Source: Marivita lacus (GTDB taxonomy: Bacteria > Pseudomonadota > Alphaproteobacteria > Rhodobacterales > Rhodobacteraceae). Taken from it: DNA of 64,000 bases. Of the stretch, positions 24,773 through 33,309 are shown in pieces. Below the pieces are notes generated by a model. That model was not told the DNA's origin, did no database searches, and saw only the letters and a list, made by a program, of their open reading frames with translations. The translations under genes were made by a program, and so were the position numbers. The first letter of the stretch is position 1; each line of letters begins with the position of its first letter. The DNA is taken from positions 2,632-66,631 of the forward strand of contig NZ_BMFC01000001.1 in the NCBI RefSeq assembly GCF_014637725.1. Direction: 5' to 3'.

Positions 24773-25207
24773 TCAAGCAGCCTTGATGTCGACCAGTTCG
24801 ACGTCGAAGGTCAGGTCCTGACCGGCCAGCGGATGGTTTGCATCCAGCGTCACTTCGGTCTCGGACACGTCCGCGACCATGACCGGAACAACCTGTCCGG
24901 TCGGCGTCTGCATCTGAAGCTGTGTGCCCGGCTCGAGCGGGATATCTGCCGGGATCTCGGTGCGCGGCACGGCTTGCTGTGCATTGGGATCGCGTTGGCC
25001 GTAAGCCTGATCGGCGGGCACGGTGACGGTTTTCGTGTCGCCCACGGCCATGCCGGGGATCGCCTGATCCAGACCGGGGATGATCTGGCCTGCGCCAACA
25101 GTGAACTCCAGCGGATCGCGTCCGGTCGAGCTGTCGAATGTCGAACCGTCCGTCAGGGTTCCTGTGTAATGAATCGAAACGGTATCGCCCGTTTTTACCT
25201 GGGTCAT
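24773..25207 (-). CDS. FKBP-type peptidyl-prolyl isomerase (SlyD-like)
   Basis: 144 residues. The FKBP core is VSIHYTGTLTDGSTFDSSTGRDPLEFTVGAGQIIPGLDQAI, followed by an insert-in-flap domain and DANHPLAGQDLTFDVELVDI, the typical SlyD C-terminal strand. It speeds proline isomerisation and acts as a folding helper in the cytoplasm. The His-rich tail of enterobacterial SlyD is absent, so it probably does not carry nickel. The start at 25207 has CGGAG at good distance. It is monocistronic and convergent with metG. Confidence 0.9.
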   Translation of the reverse strand: MTQVKTGDTVSIHYTGTLTDGSTFDSSTGRDPLEFTVGAGQIIPGLDQAIPGMAVGDTKTVTVPADQAYGQRDPNAQQAVPRTEIPADIPLEPGTQLQMQTPTGQVVPVMVADVSETEVTLDANHPLAGQDLTFDVELVDIKAA

Positions 25208-25356
25208 GACTACTCCGTATGTCGGGGGGATGAGTGTGGGAGGCCGCGTCTCTCGCGGGTGCTCCGGCGTATTGAAGGAGTTTAGCAAGACATGGCCAAA
25301 GACACAAACCACCTATGCAGGAGCGTGTTTCAGCAGCGTTGCACGTATCTGCAGGG

Positions 25357-25815
25357 CTAGACCGGCAGCGCGGTGGTCTTGAACACCGTGCGCAGCGCAA
25401 ATGAGCTTTGCATCTGCGCCACTCCGGGCAACCGCGTGAGGTATTGACGGTGGATTCGGGCGAAATCCTCGGTGTCTTCGGCCACGATCTTGAGAATGTA
25501 GTCGGCGGTTCCGGCCATCAGGTGACATTCCAGAACATCGGGCACCCGCGACACCGCCTTTTCGAACGCCTCGAGCAGGTCGTCGGCCTGGCTGCTCAGC
25601 TTGATCTCGACGAAGACGGTTGTGGGCATGCCCAGCTTGCGGGCATTGAGCAGGGCCACGTATTCGCGGATATAGCCGTCGGCCTCCAGCCGCTGCACGC
25701 GACGATGGCAGGCCGATGCGGACAGGTGAATCGACTCCGCCAGTTCGGCATTCGAGATACGGCCCTTGCGCTGCAGCACCCGCAGAATCCGCCGATCCGT
25801 GTCATCAAGGGACAT
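25357..25815 (-). CDS. Lrp/AsnC-family transcriptional regulator
   Basis: 152 residues. The N-terminal winged helix is DDTDRRILRVLQRKGRISNAELAESIHLSASACHRRVQRLEADGYI. The C-terminal RAM ligand-binding domain includes DVLECHLMAGTADYILKIVAEDTEDFARIH. It is divergent from alanine dehydrogenase and by analogy activates that gene in response to alanine or leucine. The ATG at 25815 gives the family-typical MSLDDTD; a GTG three codons upstream is possible. The intergenic region has the imperfect symmetry CGAAG-CAT-CTTCG at 25851-25863, a possible binding site. Confidence 0.9.
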   Translation of the reverse strand: MSLDDTDRRILRVLQRKGRISNAELAESIHLSASACHRRVQRLEADGYIREYVALLNARKLGMPTTVFVEIKLSSQADDLLEAFEKAVSRVPDVLECHLMAGTADYILKIVAEDTEDFARIHRQYLTRLPGVAQMQSSFALRTVFKTTALPV

Positions 25816-25850
25816 GACGCTCACTTTCTTCCGATTTCAGTCAGTTTTTT

Positions 25851-25863
25851 CGAAGCATCTTCG
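25851..25863. promoter_or_regulatory. Inverted repeat between lrp-like gene and ald
   Basis: CGAAG-CAT-CTTCG is a symmetric 13-mer in the 137 bases between the Lrp-type regulator and alanine dehydrogenase. Lrp sites are loosely conserved, so this is a candidate only. Confidence 0.35.
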
Positions 25864-25952
25864 CAGGATGGCCTGTCTGCCGCCAAAGTTCCATACGGAA
25901 TTGCGTCTGGAAAGGCGCATCCTGTCGCCAGACACAGTCGGAGGAGACAGTC

Positions 25953-27074
25953 ATGAAAATCGGATGCCCCACAGAGATCAAACCCCAGGAATTCCGCGTC
26001 GGCATCACTCCGAGCGCGGCACAGGAAGCCGTTGCCCATGGCCATACCGTTCTGATCCAGACAGGTGCGGGGGTTGGCGCAGGTTTTGACGACGCGGCCT
26101 ACACCGCCGCAGGTGCGCAGATCATCGGCACCGCCGACGAGGTGTTCGCCAGCGCCGACATGATCGTCAAGGTCAAGGAACCGCAGGCGAAAGAACGCAA
26201 GATGCTGCGCGAAGGCCAGCTTCTGTTCACCTACCTGCACCTCGCGCCGGACCCCGAACAGACGCGCGACCTGCTTGCCTCGGGCTGTACCGCCATCGCC
26301 TATGAAACCGTGACCGACCGCAATGGTGGCCTGCCCCTGCTGGCGCCGATGTCCGAAGTGGCTGGCAAGCTGGCCCCGCAGATGGGCGCGTGGACGCTGC
26401 AAAAGGCCAATGGCGGCCGCGGCGTGCTGATGGGCGGTGTTCCGGGTGTCGGCCCGGCACAGGTCGTCGTGATCGGCGGCGGCGTTGTTGGCACACATGC
26501 GGCTCGTGTGGCCGCAGGCATGGGCGCGGACGTGACCGTGCTGGATCGGTCCCTGCCCCGGATGCGCTATCTGGACGACGTGTTCGGCAGCACCTTCCGC
26601 ACCCGCTATGCAAGCCAGGCCAATATCGCCGAGATGATCACCTCCGCCGACATGGTGGTCGGTGCCGTGCTCATCCCCGGTGCCGCAGCGCCCAAGCTGG
26701 TCAGCCGCGCCGATCTGGCGACGATGAAGCCGGGTTCGGTGCTTGTGGATGTGGCCATTGATCAGGGCGGGTGTTTCGAGACATCCCACGCCACCACGCA
26801 TGAGAACCCGATCTACGACGTGGACGGCATCCTGCATTACTGCGTTGCCAACATGCCCGGTGCCGTGGCGCGCACCTCGACCATCGCATTGGGCAACGCC
26901 ACGATGCCGTTCATGCTGGCACTGGCCGACAAGGGCTGGCGTCAGGCCTGCACCGACGATCCGCATCTTCTGGCCGGTCTGAACGTGCATGCCGGTCAAC
27001 TGACCTATGTCGCCGTGGGTCAGGCGCTTGGCATGGACGTGACCGCACCCGAAAAGCTGCTCAAGGCTGCGTAA
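25953..27074 (+). CDS. ald: Alanine dehydrogenase
   Basis: 373 residues. It converts L-alanine and NAD to pyruvate, ammonia and NADH. The N-terminal domain starts [20 protein letters not shown], with catalytic Lys in VKVKEPQ and His in YLHLAPD. The NAD site is [24 protein letters not shown]. Length and motifs match the family closely. GGAGGAGACAGTC precedes the ATG. The divergent Lrp-type regulator very likely controls it. It supports the use of amino acids as carbon and nitrogen source. Confidence 0.97.
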   Translation: MKIGCPTEIKPQEFRVGITPSAAQEAVAHGHTVLIQTGAGVGAGFDDAAYTAAGAQIIGTADEVFASADMIVKVKEPQAKERKMLREGQLLFTYLHLAPDPEQTRDLLASGCTAIAYETVTDRNGGLPLLAPMSEVAGKLAPQMGAWTLQKANGGRGVLMGGVPGVGPAQVVVIGGGVVGTHAARVAAGMGADVTVLDRSLPRMRYLDDVFGSTFRTRYASQANIAEMITSADMVVGAVLIPGAAAPKLVSRADLATMKPGSVLVDVAIDQGGCFETSHATTHENPIYDVDGILHYCVANMPGAVARTSTIALGNATMPFMLALADKGWRQACTDDPHLLAGLNVHAGQLTYVAVGQALGMDVTAPEKLLKAA

Positions 27075-27076
27075 CA

Positions 27077-27120
27077 CAGACATCCAGCGCCTCTCCGGCG
27101 AGGGCGCTGGCATGAGTCTG
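27077..27120 (+). terminator. Hairpin downstream of ald
   Basis: Arms CCAGCGCC (27084-27091) and GGCGCTGG (27103-27110) form a strong stem, flanked by a second pair CAGAC (27077-27081) and GTCTG (27116-27120). There is no T run, so it may work only as a weak or protein-assisted terminator. It lies between the convergent ald and spermidine-synthase-like genes. Confidence 0.5.
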
Positions 27121-27131
27121 GTCGGGTCGCG

Positions 27132-28616
27132 TCAATCGCGCGGTCCGACCAGGCGATCAATCGGCGCGTAATCGTCGGTCAGGCGCACACCCGTCGCGGC
27201 AAGCTGATCGACGAAGCCCGCACCAAGTGCTGCAAAAGTCGTTCGTTCCGGTGCCGGTACGGAAAAGCTGTCAGTCGGCGTTTCGGACGTGCCAGCCGCG
27301 ATCACCATGACCACACGTTCGCCCGGCGCGGGACGGCGCGCCTCTGTCCAGACCTCGACCACCGGGAAAATGTCGCGCAGCGTGAGGACAACGCTGCCGA
27401 CGGCCTGCATCCGGTCGGAATAGTCGATGACGTTCATCAGGTAAGTGCCCTCCGACGTCAGCCGATCGCGGACCAGTTCAAAGAATTCAGCCGTCACAAG
27501 ATGCTGCGGCACCGCCGTGTCGGTAAAGGCATCGCCGATCACCACGTCATAGCGGCGCGGGTCCACGAGTAAAGCCCGCCGCGCGTCCATATCAAGGATT
27601 TGGACTCCGGCAGGATCGAACCAGAAGTCCCGCTGCGCCAGCTCGGTCACCGCCGGGTCGATCTCGGCAACGGTGGTTGTCGTGAACCCGCGATGGGCAA
27701 AGGCACGCGGCAGGGCATAATTGCCACCGCCGATATGGAACGTTGCAGGATCAGCCGTCGGCGCGCGCAGCCGCGTCAGCGCATCGAGCATCGCCGCGTG
27801 ATCGGTGAACATGATGTCGGGCGCATCCTGCGCCGAGATCCCGTGCACCAGATGGTCGATCACCATCGCCCGCGTCACATGTGACGGGTCGGCGGACACG
27901 TCCACCGTTTGAAGGCAGAAATAGCGGCTCTCGATGGTGCACGGCCCGTTGGACAGCGCCGAGGACAGCCCAAGCGCCATCGCCCCGACAAGGGTTGCGC
28001 CGTGCAGCGCGCGCAACCCTCTGCCCAGCACAAAGCACAGCGCAGCCCCGCCAGCATAGACGAGGGTGACGGTTGTGAGAGTCCAGAGACTGCCCAGCCA
28101 AGAGATAAAGACGAATCCCGCCAGCAACGTGCCCAAGATGGCCCCGATCGCCCCCGATGCAAACATCGCGCCCAGCGCCTGTCCCTGCCGCGACGGGCCG
28201 GACAGCGACACCTGCGTGAGCAGCGGCGCGGGAATGCCCGCAAACAGCGAGGGCAGGAAAAACGCGGCCAGCGTCAGCCCGGTGATTCCCCAGACCGGTT
28301 GCGGAAACGCGGTCAGGACGGGTTCGGCGGAGGCCCGCAAGGCCAGCCCTGCAAGCGCCGTGGTCACAGCCGCCGCAACCAGCGCCCAGCCTGTCGCGAC
28401 CATAGGGTTGATGCCGGGACGGTCGGCCAGACGCCCACCCCACCAGTGGCCGGCGGAAAATCCAGCCAGAACCACTGCGATCACCGAGGTCCATGTATAG
28501 AGCGACATGCCCACGTAAGGCGCGAGCATACGGCCTGCTACAATCTCGACCACCATGGAGGCCGCCGAAACGGTGGCCTGAAGGGCGACAAGCAGCCAGA
28601 GGGGCGGCAGGGGCAT
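27132..28616 (-). CDS. Membrane protein with MFS-like N-terminus and spermidine-synthase-like C-terminus
   Basis: 494 residues. The first 220 residues have six or seven membrane segments (WLLVALQATVSAASMVVEIVAGRMLAPYVG starts the first), as in the SpeE-like fused family. The C-terminal soluble domain has an S-adenosylmethionine-type fold: FHIGGGNYALPRAF, VAEIDPAVTELA and DVVIGDAF. The usual glycine-rich motif reads GGGNYALPR here. No decarboxylase or polyamine gene is next to it, so polyamine synthesis is unproven. The start at 28616 (MPLPPLWLL) lacks a strong ribosome site. It is preceded by the serine hydrolase gene on the same strand. Confidence 0.75.
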   Translation of the reverse strand: MPLPPLWLLVALQATVSAASMVVEIVAGRMLAPYVGMSLYTWTSVIAVVLAGFSAGHWWGGRLADRPGINPMVATGWALVAAAVTTALAGLALRASAEPVLTAFPQPVWGITGLTLAAFFLPSLFAGIPAPLLTQVSLSGPSRQGQALGAMFASGAIGAILGTLLAGFVFISWLGSLWTLTTVTLVYAGGAALCFVLGRGLRALHGATLVGAMALGLSSALSNGPCTIESRYFCLQTVDVSADPSHVTRAMVIDHLVHGISAQDAPDIMFTDHAAMLDALTRLRAPTADPATFHIGGGNYALPRAFAHRGFTTTTVAEIDPAVTELAQRDFWFDPAGVQILDMDARRALLVDPRRYDVVIGDAFTDTAVPQHLVTAEFFELVRDRLTSEGTYLMNVIDYSDRMQAVGSVVLTLRDIFPVVEVWTEARRPAPGERVVMVIAAGTSETPTDSFSVPAPERTTFAALGAGFVDQLAATGVRLTDDYAPIDRLVGPRD

Positions 28617-28686
28617 AAAATTACTCGCAACTTGAGCGTTCGGCTCTTGTTGCGTGCCATGCGGTCGTTGGCAAGTGGTGTCGGTG

Positions 28687-29664
28687 TCAGGCCAAAGCCA
28701 GCACGGGTCCATCCAGCAGTTGCATCAACGCGCCGAAATATCCGCCGGACCTTGCTGGCTGGTTCGGGTCGGAGGTGATCGCAACGGCCAGATTGCGCTC
28801 CGCATGGGCCGCGATGACCTGCCCACCATAGCCGCGCGCCAGCGTGTAGCCCGAGGGCGACAGGAACCAGCCATAGCCATAGGACAGCCCCGACCACGGC
28901 GAGCGTGCATAGGCCACGGTCGACGCCGCGACCCAACTTTGCGGGATGATCTGTTCACCGTCATACTGCCCGCCATCGCGCATCAGCTTGGCGATCTTCA
29001 GCATGGCGGTCGGACGCAGCGCCATGTTGTTGCCGCCCATGTAATACCCCTGCGGATCGCGGGTCCATGGCGGGATCTCGATCCCCAAGGGTCCGCCCAG
29101 CCGTTCGCGCGCCTGTTCCAGCAGGCTCTTGCCGGTCGCTTCGGTCAGGGCAGCGCCAAGGATATGCGTCGATCCGGTGGAATAGAGCATCTGCCCGCCG
29201 GGATCGGCCACCATCGGTCGCGACAGCGCATCGGCAAGCCAGTTCCGGGAATTGACCCACGCGCCGTAATTGGCGCCCGACGTGCGCTCCAGCCCGGCGC
29301 GCAGGGTGACGAGGTCTTGCAGCGTGATGTCGCCCGCGCCTTGGGTCGCGTTGGAGGGCAGGATGCCCGGCGCAATCTCGGACAATGATGCCTGCACCGA
29401 GGGCACCTCGCCCCGGTCGATGGCCGCACCAAGAAGCAGCGCGACAAGGCTCTTGGAGCAGGACTTGATATTGGCCAGCCTCTCCAGCCCCGGACCGCGC
29501 GGGGCTTCGGCCAGAACAGGATCCGCACCTCGGCTGATCTGGATCGAATGCAATTGCGGCAAGGCGTCGATCGCGCTGCGGAGGTCATCTGTCTGCGCGT
29601 GGGCAATGTAGGGCGCGCCGAGGGTTGCAGCGGTGCCAGCGAGGAATGTCCGTCGGTTCATCAT
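28687..29664 (-). CDS. Serine hydrolase of the beta-lactamase/penicillin-binding class C family, Tat-exported
   Basis: 325 residues. The N-terminus MMNRRTFLAGTAATLGAPYIAHA is a twin-arginine signal peptide. The catalytic SxxK is SCSK (in NIKSCSKSLVALLLG), and the second motif is YST (in MLYSTGSTHIL), in the place of the YxN. The C-terminal half (GYGWFLSPSGYTLARGYGGQ) matches the family's conserved region. It may be an esterase, peptidase or penicillin-interacting enzyme in the periplasm; true beta-lactamase activity is not implied. It follows the monooxygenase gene by 97 bases on the same strand. Confidence 0.82.
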   Translation of the reverse strand: MMNRRTFLAGTAATLGAPYIAHAQTDDLRSAIDALPQLHSIQISRGADPVLAEAPRGPGLERLANIKSCSKSLVALLLGAAIDRGEVPSVQASLSEIAPGILPSNATQGAGDITLQDLVTLRAGLERTSGANYGAWVNSRNWLADALSRPMVADPGGQMLYSTGSTHILGAALTEATGKSLLEQARERLGGPLGIEIPPWTRDPQGYYMGGNNMALRPTAMLKIAKLMRDGGQYDGEQIIPQSWVAASTVAYARSPWSGLSYGYGWFLSPSGYTLARGYGGQVIAAHAERNLAVAITSDPNQPARSGGYFGALMQLLDGPVLALA

Positions 29665-29761
29665 GGATTTCGGTGTAAACCCCGCGCCTTCCATGTCCAC
29701 AGCGCGGGGATCACGACTGCGTGCAATGGGGCAGGCAGGATTGCCGGCCCCGTCGCATGGC

Positions 29762-31561
29762 TCAGGACAGGTGATGCACCTCTTGCAGCGCATAGACCGG
29801 GGTCGGTACACCCTCCATCCGGGCCTTGATCTGCAGCGCGAGGAACTGGGAATAGTGGCGCGACTGGTGCAGGTTGCCGCCGTGGAACCACAGGTTGTCC
29901 TGCTGCGTCGGCTTCCACATATTGCGCTGTTCACCTTCCCACGGACCGGGATCCTTGGTGGTGTCCGACCCAAGACCCCAGACCTTGCCCACCTTGTCGG
30001 CCATCTCTTGGCCCATGAGGTCGGCAACCCAGCCGTTCATCGAATTGTAGCCGGTGGCAAAGACGATCAGATCGGCCTCAAGCTTTTCTCCGGTATCGAG
30101 GATCACCCCGTCCGCGACGATCTCCTCAACCTGACCACGCTTGAGCTTGATCTCGCCATCGATGATAAGCTGGCTTGCGCCCACGTCGATGTAATAGCCC
30201 GACCCACGCCGCAGGTATTTCAGGAACAGACCGGACTCGTCATCCCCCCAATCCAGCCAGAAACCTGCTTTTTCCAGTCCCTCGTAGAACTCCTTGTCCT
30301 GCTCCTTCATCGCGGCATAGGCCGGGATCTGGAATTCGTGCAGGATCGCGTAGGGCAGCGAGGCAAAGATGAGATCAGCCTTTTCGGTGGTCACACCGGC
30401 ATTCAACGCGCGTTCAGAGTACAAATCGCCCAGACCGATCTCCATAAGCGTGTCCGAGCGCACGATATGGGTCGAGGACCGCTGCACCATCGTCACATCG
30501 GCATCGTGTTCCCAAAGCGCCGCACAGATGTCGTGGGCCGAATTGTTGGAGCCGACGACGACGCATTTCTTGCCCTTGTAGCGATCCGGGCCGGGATGCT
30601 GCGAGGAATGATGCATGTCGCCCTTGAACGTGTCCATGCCGGGGAAATCGGGAATGCGCGCCTTGCCGGACATGCCGGTGGCCATCACCAATTGCTTGGG
30701 CCGCAGGATGACGTCCTCTCCATCGCGATCGACCACGACGGTCCATTCCTGTTTGGCCTCGTCATAGGTGGCGGATTTGGCGGTGGTGCGGGTCCAATAA
30801 TTCAGCTCCATCACCTTGGTGTACATTTCCAGCCAGTCACCGATCTTGTCCTTCGGGGCAAAGACGGGCCAGTTCTCGGGAAACTTGATATAGGGCAGAT
30901 GGTCGTACCAGACCGGGTCATGCAGGCAGAGCGACTTGTAGCGCTTGCGCCAGCTGTCGCCGGGCCGGTCGTTCCGTTCGATGATGATGGTCGGCACGCC
31001 CAGTTGCCGCAGCCGAGCGCCCAGTGCGATCCCGCCTTGGCCACCGCCGATGATCAGGGTGTAGGGCTGGGTCGTGTAGCCGAGTTCAGCCGCCTCACGG
31101 TCCCGTTCTTCTGCCCATGTTTCACGGTTCTTTCCCGCGCCATGCTTGGCGCCAAGCGGTCGATCAAAACCCTTGGGTTCCTCGAAGCCCTTGAGTTCGA
31201 CCATCGTGGTCAGCAGCGTCCAGATCTTGCCGTCACGAAGCCGGATCAGGCCATAGCCGCGTGCCACTTCGGTCTCGAACGTGATCCAGGCCGTTGTGAT
31301 GCCGCCATCCTCGGTCACCACCTCGCCCTCGGCGATGGCCCAGTTGTGCGGTTTGGTCGTGACCAGCTGATGTTTCAGCATGTCCTCGACCTGATCCTTG
31401 CCTTCGACGGTCTTGAGATTCCAGGTGAAGGTGACAAGGTCGCGCCAATAACAATCATCCACGAACATCTCGCGGGCGCGTGCAATGTCGCAGTCCTCAA
31501 GCGCCTTTCCGAAATCGTCAAGAAAGGCCTGCATCGTGTCGGACAGTGATGAATCGAGCAT
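29762..31561 (-). CDS. Flavin-containing monooxygenase with N-terminal NTF2-like domain
   Basis: 599 residues. The first 130 residues (LDDFGKALEDCDIARAREMFVDDCYWRDLVTF) form a SnoaL/NTF2-like domain. An FAD-binding motif GGGQGG lies at 172-177, the FMO/BVMO fingerprint is FKGDMHHSSQH near 338-348, and the NADPH site is VVVGSNNSAHDI. It is longer than the roseobacter trimethylamine monooxygenase Tmm and is a separate branch; the substrate is unknown. GGGAGGAATTT before the ATG is a strong ribosome site. It stands alone, with a large hairpin (31640-31678) in its upstream region. Confidence 0.86.
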   Translation of the reverse strand: MLDSSLSDTMQAFLDDFGKALEDCDIARAREMFVDDCYWRDLVTFTWNLKTVEGKDQVEDMLKHQLVTTKPHNWAIAEGEVVTEDGGITTAWITFETEVARGYGLIRLRDGKIWTLLTTMVELKGFEEPKGFDRPLGAKHGAGKNRETWAEERDREAAELGYTTQPYTLIIGGGQGGIALGARLRQLGVPTIIIERNDRPGDSWRKRYKSLCLHDPVWYDHLPYIKFPENWPVFAPKDKIGDWLEMYTKVMELNYWTRTTAKSATYDEAKQEWTVVVDRDGEDVILRPKQLVMATGMSGKARIPDFPGMDTFKGDMHHSSQHPGPDRYKGKKCVVVGSNNSAHDICAALWEHDADVTMVQRSSTHIVRSDTLMEIGLGDLYSERALNAGVTTEKADLIFASLPYAILHEFQIPAYAAMKEQDKEFYEGLEKAGFWLDWGDDESGLFLKYLRRGSGYYIDVGASQLIIDGEIKLKRGQVEEIVADGVILDTGEKLEADLIVFATGYNSMNGWVADLMGQEMADKVGKVWGLGSDTTKDPGPWEGEQRNMWKPTQQDNLWFHGGNLHQSRHYSQFLALQIKARMEGVPTPVYALQEVHHLS

Positions 31562-31639
31562 AAATTCCTCCCAGATTTTTGCCGTTCTGATCTGAGACTG
31601 CCAACAGCGACCCTTTGACGCTAGGGAAACTTTGGTCGT

Positions 31640-31678
31640 GTTGCGGGATCGGTGGTTTCGGGTGTCTGGTCCCGCAAC
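31640..31678. promoter_or_regulatory. Inverted repeat upstream of the monooxygenase gene
   Basis: Arms GTTGCGGGA (31640-31648) and TCCCGCAAC (31670-31678) are perfect complements, 21 bases apart. It abuts the T run of the rplT terminator and lies 79 bases upstream of the monooxygenase start. It could be an operator or a second terminator hairpin. Confidence 0.4.
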
Positions 31679-31709
31679 AAAAAAAGCCCCGCTGAACCAG
31701 CGGGGCTTT
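31679..31709 (-). terminator. Rho-independent terminator of rpmI-rplT
   Basis: On the minus strand the stem AAAGCCCCGCT / AGCGGGGCTTT encloses GGTTC and is followed by a run of T. It lies 24 bases after the rplT stop and is the clearest terminator in the window. Confidence 0.93.
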
Positions 31710-31732
31710 CTGAATTTGAAACTCTGGGTCGC

Positions 31733-32098
31733 TTACGCGGCCAGCGCGCCCTTGGCTTGATCAACGATCGCGTTGAACGCTTCGGGCTCGTGCACGGCCA
31801 GATCGGCCAGCACCTTGCGGTCCACTTCGATCCCGGCCAGGTTCAGGCCGTTGATGAAGCGGGAATATGTCAGCGCTTCGTCATGCAGACGCACAGCCGC
31901 GTTGATCCGCTGGATCCACAGCGCGCGGAAATTGCGCTTGCGGTTCTTGCGGTCGCGTGTGGCGTACTGGTTGGCCTTGTCGACGGCCTGACGTGCAACC
32001 TTGAAGGTGTTCTTGCGGCGGCCATAGTAACCTTTGGCGGCCTTGATGACCTTCTTGTGACGGGCGTGTGTGGTGGTTCCGCCTTTTACTCGGGACAT
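31733..32098 (-). CDS. rplT: 50S ribosomal protein L20
   Basis: 121 residues, highly basic, with [24 protein letters not shown] and [27 protein letters not shown], the hallmark of L20. It binds 23S rRNA during early assembly. It follows rpmI by 12 bases and ends at a strong terminator. infC, often the first gene of this operon, is not adjacent here. Confidence 0.98.
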   Translation of the reverse strand: MSRVKGGTTTHARHKKVIKAAKGYYGRRKNTFKVARQAVDKANQYATRDRKNRKRNFRALWIQRINAAVRLHDEALTYSRFINGLNLAGIEVDRKVLADLAVHEPEAFNAIVDQAKGALAA

Positions 32099-32110
32099 GT
32101 CTGATCCTCC

Positions 32111-32311
32111 TCAGCGCGCGTAGGGCATCATCGGCTTGATGATCTGTTCATCAGCCTTCGACAACACGGTGGTTCCGCGCGCGTCGCGGATGAATTTCTT
32201 GGTACGCTTGATCATGCCGTGGCGTTTGCCGGCCTGTCCCGCCTTGATGCGGCCCGTGGCCGTCACCTTGAACCGCTTTTTGCAGCTCGACTTCGTCTTC
32301 ATCTTCGGCAT
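32111..32311 (-). CDS. rpmI: 50S ribosomal protein L35
   Basis: 66 residues: [20 protein letters not shown] and [20 protein letters not shown] are typical L35 segments. AGGAGACGGAA precedes the ATG at 32311. It forms the rpmI-rplT operon. The 111 bases upstream hold the promoter; I see no clear L20 autoregulatory structure. Confidence 0.98.
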   Translation of the reverse strand: MPKMKTKSSCKKRFKVTATGRIKAGQAGKRHGMIKRTKKFIRDARGTTVLSKADEQIIKPMMPYAR

Positions 32312-32422
32312 TTCCGTCTCCTGTCATTGGGTCGGTTTACGCGCGACTCGGTATGCCAATACGACCGGCCGCACGGGGTAGAGCGCGCCGTATAGGCGGG
32401 GTTCGAAGGCTTTGCAACCGTT

Positions 32423-33304
32423 TCACAACAGGCTGTCTGGGATTTTCTGTTCGGCTGCGGTGTTGGCCCGACGGAAGATCAGGGTCACGCAGGTCGACAC
32501 GATCACGATGAACAGCGAATAAAGTACGGGCACCGCCATGATCGCCTGTGCCTCTGCCCCCTGAAAGGTGAAGACGATGATCGCGATGGCCAATGGCCCG
32601 TTCTGGATGCCGGTCTCAAGCGCCACGGTGCGCGCATTGCGCGGATGCAGCCGAAGCGCGCGGGCGAACAGGTATCCGATGGTGATCCCGAACACGCCCA
32701 GCCCGATGGAGGCCACGTAGGTCGCGGATGTGGTTTCCAGCAGGAATTGCCAGTTGCGGGGAATCCAGCTGACCATCAGAAACAGGATGAAGAACAGCGC
32801 CAGCGCCGATCCGAAGAACTCGGTCACCGCGCCCACATTCGCACTGAGCTTGCGCAGCACCATGCCGATGGCCACCGGAACCAGCAGCAGGACCAGCGTG
32901 ACGATGATGTTCTCTCGCGGGATCTCGAGGTTCAGCGCCGAGGCATAGAGCACCAGCACCAGCGGGATCATCACCACACCGATCACCGTGGAGGTCACTG
33001 TCATCAGCACCGACAGCGCGAGATTGCCCTTGGAAAAATAGGTAAAGATGTTCGACGTGGTCCCGCCCGGCATGCAGGCCATGATGAGGATACCCAGTGC
33101 GATGGTTTCCGGCACGACAAGAAATGTCGCCAGCAGGAAGCCGATCAGCGGCATGAACCCGTATTGCGAGATCACCCCGATGGCCAATCCGTAGGGGCGC
33201 CGCAGCGCAAGATAGAAATCGCGCGGCGTGAGCGATGCGCCCATCCCGAGCATGATCACAAAGATCATCAGCGCCAGCAGCGCCTGTTCGAATGCTCCGA
33301 CCAT
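32423..33304 (-). CDS. BASS-type (bile acid:sodium symporter family) transporter
   Basis: 293 residues with nine or ten membrane helices. It has the family segments IMACMPGGTTSNIFTYFSKGNLALSVLMT (the glycine-rich motif near sodium site) and ALETGIQNGPLAIAI (the crossed-helix motif). These proteins use sodium to carry organic anions such as pantoate, pyruvate or steroid acids. The start ATG at 33304 uses a GGAG that overlaps the stop of the acyl-CoA ligase gene. The coupling suggests the ligand is an organic acid later activated by that ligase. Confidence 0.88.
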   Translation of the reverse strand: MVGAFEQALLALMIFVIMLGMGASLTPRDFYLALRRPYGLAIGVISQYGFMPLIGFLLATFLVVPETIALGILIMACMPGGTTSNIFTYFSKGNLALSVLMTVTSTVIGVVMIPLVLVLYASALNLEIPRENIIVTLVLLLVPVAIGMVLRKLSANVGAVTEFFGSALALFFILFLMVSWIPRNWQFLLETTSATYVASIGLGVFGITIGYLFARALRLHPRNARTVALETGIQNGPLAIAIIVFTFQGAEAQAIMAVPVLYSLFIVIVSTCVTLIFRRANTAAEQKIPDSLL

Positions 33305-33309
33305 GCCGG

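Noticed and set aside
29762-31561. Trimethylamine monooxygenase (tmm)
   Set aside because: The protein is 599 residues with an extra N-terminal domain, much longer than Tmm.
32400-32422. tRNA T-arm-like sequence GGTTCGAAGG
   Set aside because: No acceptor, D or anticodon arm can be folded around it.
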